Source: Candidatus Cloacimonadota bacterium (GTDB taxonomy: Bacteria; Cloacimonadota; Cloacimonadia; Cloacimonadales; Cloacimonadaceae). From it: a DNA stretch of 39,252 nucleotides. The stretch covers positions 1 through 39,252 of the forward strand of contig JAKQNZ010000093.1 in the NCBI GenBank assembly GCA_029565535.1, written 5' to 3'. The notes under the pieces were generated by a model. That model was not told the DNA's origin and did not search any database. It saw only the letters and a list, made by a program, of their open reading frames with translations. Position numbers and translations under genes: made by a program. Shown here in pieces: positions 37,036-39,252 of this stretch (position 1 is the stretch's first letter; every line of letters starts with the position of its first letter).

Positions 37036-37914
37036 TTATCTGAAGAACTTTCTAAGGCCGGGCATCATGACAAACTCCCTAAAGTTTTGCCGAGCGCTCA
37101 ACTCCATGCATTGTCTTTGCCAGTGCGCCTGCCCGGCAAGGTTATTTCCGGCTTTGTAATAAGTTCCAAAGCTGGCGTCTATTTTCATCTCTTGGGCCAA
37201 GGACTCAGGATTGCTTCCGACACGTCCATAGGGATAGGCAAAGTGATTCTCCCAGGGAAGCTTATAGCTTGTTAACGTTTCGATGTTCTGCTCGATCTCC
37301 GCTTTTGTCTCTGCCTTGCTTAGCCTGCTGAAATCAGGATGCGAATGGCTGTGCAGGGCAAGCCGGATTCCTTTGTCAGCTAAGCTTTTAAGCTGTTCTA
37401 CAGAGAAAAAGGGTTTGTTCTTTTCCAGGTACTCATGCTCCGACCATGGGATCAGTTTGCTCCACAATCTATCCACGATCAAGTCCTTGTCCTGCATGTT
37501 TACCCGGGAAAAGAGAGTGATGTGATCAGCTCCAGGGATTAATAGGTTGATCTGGTGGTTCAGAAGGTCTCTGGGGACATAGCGGCGTAGCAGAATCAGC
37601 TTGTGATTCCAGGCCAGGGCGCGGTTGTCCACACACTTGCCGATCAGAAAAAGAGTTGGCTTTACGCCATACATTTCATTAAGTTGCATTAAGATGGGAT
37701 AGTTTGCGGCCAAGCCGTCGTCCAGAGTGATGCAAAGCTGTTTTGGATGGTTTGACACCAAAGCTTCGGACAGGCTTGCAAACCTCCAGCCCAGCGCTTT
37801 CAATACGGAAAGTTGATACAAAAAACGCCGGATCCCAATCCCCTGCGGATAAAGATCCGGCAGTTGATCGGCAATCACGTGGTAATAAAGAACCCTTGTG
37901 GAGTATTGTTTCAT
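37036..37914 (-). CDS. Polysaccharide deacetylase (NodB-like) family protein
   Basis: 292 aa; YYHVIAD, CITLDDGLAANYPIL, LHSHSHPDFSRLS, FAYPYGRVGSN. Confidence 0.82.
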   Translation of the reverse strand: MKQYSTRVLYYHVIADQLPDLYPQGIGIRRFLYQLSVLKALGWRFASLSEALVSNHPKQLCITLDDGLAANYPILMQLNEMYGVKPTLFLIGKCVDNRALAWNHKLILLRRYVPRDLLNHQINLLIPGADHITLFSRVNMQDKDLIVDRLWSKLIPWSEHEYLEKNKPFFSVEQLKSLADKGIRLALHSHSHPDFSRLSKAETKAEIEQNIETLTSYKLPWENHFAYPYGRVGSNPESLAQEMKIDASFGTYYKAGNNLAGQAHWQRQCMELSARQNFREFVMMPGLRKFFR

Positions 37915-38039
37915 GCAGGAAATGCTTTTCAGCCTGCTGATTCTGTCAAGCTTGGATTTGTTTTGCTAAGCCCTTACCACTTGACAGATGCAGCACTCCG
38001 AAAATGCTGTGATTTTGCTAAGCCAAACAGGAGAGAATG

Positions 38040-39089
38040 ATGAAAATTGCCCAAATAGTGGGAGCCAGACCGCAATTCGTAAAGTTAGCTCCGCTTAGCC
38101 GGGAACTGCGAAAACAGCACCGGGAAATCATAATTCACAGCGGTCAACACTACGATCTGCAGATGAACGAAGTGTTTTTCCGGGATATGGAGATACCTCA
38201 GCCTGATTACAATCTGAGCATCGGATCGGGAACCCAGGGCAAGCAAACTGCTGAGATCCTGAGCGCAATCGAACAGGTATTGCTAAACGAGAAGCCAGAC
38301 CGCATTGTAGTATACGGAGATACCAATACCACCCTGGCTGGAGCTTTGGCTGCGGTCAAGCTGGGCATCAAAACCGTTCATGTGGAAGCCTGCTTACGCA
38401 GTTTCAACCGCATTATGCCGGAAGAGATAAACCGGATCGTGGCTGATCATGTGTGCGATCTGCTGCTTGCACCAACGGCCAAAGCCATGGAAAATGCCAA
38501 AAACGAAGGCCTGTTGAAGAAAACCCATCTAGTTGGCGACATCATGGTAGACAGCCTGAGATTTGGTTTGGCCAAAGCGGAGAAAGATTCCCGTGTTCTG
38601 CGTAGATTGGGTTTGGAAGATACTGAATACTGCCTTTTGACCCTGCACCGTCCATACAACGTGGATGAACCGCAGCAACTTCACAGAATTCTGGAGGGGC
38701 TAAACCATCTGCGACGACTGATCATTTTCCCTGTTCATCCGCGTACCCGAAACATCCTACATAATTCAAATATCACCAGCTATGGCAACATCCGCTTCAT
38801 CGAACCTCAGGCTTACCTGGATTTTCTGTCGTTGATGCAGCATGCACAGGTTATCCTATCCGATTCAGGCGGGATTCAGAAAGAAGCCTATATTCTTAAA
38901 AAACCCTGTGTCACGCTTCGCTATGAAACAGAATGGGTGGAGACAGTGGCCAGTGGCTGGAATCTGCTGCTGCCAGTGAATGATCCCGCTTTCCCGGAAG
39001 CAATCAGAGAGTTTCGTCCTCCCGAAGCGCAGCCAGAGATTTTTGGCAGCCAGGTGGCGGAAAAAATGGCGAAACTCATTAGCGCATAA
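38040..39089 (+). CDS. wecB: UDP-N-acetylglucosamine 2-epimerase (non-hydrolysing)
   Basis: MKIAQIVGARPQFVKLAPLSREL, VYGDTNTTLAGALAAVKLGIKTVHVEACLRSFNRIMPEEINRIVADH, LTLHRPYNVD, SDSGGIQKEAYILKKPCVTLR. Confidence 0.93.
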   Translation: MKIAQIVGARPQFVKLAPLSRELRKQHREIIIHSGQHYDLQMNEVFFRDMEIPQPDYNLSIGSGTQGKQTAEILSAIEQVLLNEKPDRIVVYGDTNTTLAGALAAVKLGIKTVHVEACLRSFNRIMPEEINRIVADHVCDLLLAPTAKAMENAKNEGLLKKTHLVGDIMVDSLRFGLAKAEKDSRVLRRLGLEDTEYCLLTLHRPYNVDEPQQLHRILEGLNHLRRLIIFPVHPRTRNILHNSNITSYGNIRFIEPQAYLDFLSLMQHAQVILSDSGGIQKEAYILKKPCVTLRYETEWVETVASGWNLLLPVNDPAFPEAIREFRPPEAQPEIFGSQVAEKMAKLISA

Positions 39090-39109
39090 ATAGTTTATCC
39101 ACAAGACTG

Positions 39110-39188
39110 CTCCGACATCTTGCCGGAGAAAATGTAGCTCCGACATCTTGCCGGAGAAAATGTAGCTCCGACATCTTGCCGGAGAAAA
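39110..39188. repeat. 28-bp tandem repeat, three copies (third partial)
   Basis: CTCCGACATCTTGCCGGAGAAAATGTAG at 39110, 39138 and 39166; each unit contains a CTCCG...CGGAG stem. Confidence 0.93.
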
Positions 39189-39252
39189 GCAGCATCAAGT
39201 AAACGCACCCACTCATTTCCCATTCTCACTTTCGTAAAAATCACTTCCTTCA

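Noticed and set aside
39110-39188. Possible CRISPR array
   Set aside because: The 28-bp units are directly tandem with no unique spacers and no cas genes are visible.

Overview
The window is bacterial and chromosome-like, with dense coding on both strands. The overall character suggests an FCB-group or Cloacimonadota-like organism, but that is an inference. Recognisable housekeeping and metabolic genes: lysS-rpsA, an ornithine aminotransferase (rocD-like), era, coaX, ndk, uvrB, wecB, an ornithine/DAP-type decarboxylase paired with an Ldh2-family dehydrogenase, a B12-binding radical SAM protein and a polysaccharide deacetylase. Accessory content of most interest: (i) a tight four-gene cluster at 20140-30077 encoding a secreted caspase-fold/SUMF1-fold protein, a 1522-aa NHL/TPR/transglutaminase-like protein, a small FecR-like protein and a CHASE2-class III nucleotide cyclase; this is the best candidate for an uncharacterised signalling system; (ii) a giant SprA-like (type IX secretion) outer-membrane protein, and a C10-family protease with a C-terminal sorting-type tail in the same window; (iii) an alkyltransferase-like protein with PWWR in place of the MGMT PCHR motif; (iv) the 3' end of a group II intron at the left edge; (v) three dispersed ~50-nt palindromes built from an 11-bp unit, with compensatory and wobble-preserving changes; (vi) a separate ~84-nt palindrome upstream of the caspase gene, a 28-bp tandem repeat at the right edge, and four perfect DnaA-box 9-mers, all intergenic. 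All calls come from reading the sequence and the supplied ORF track. No database searches were run.
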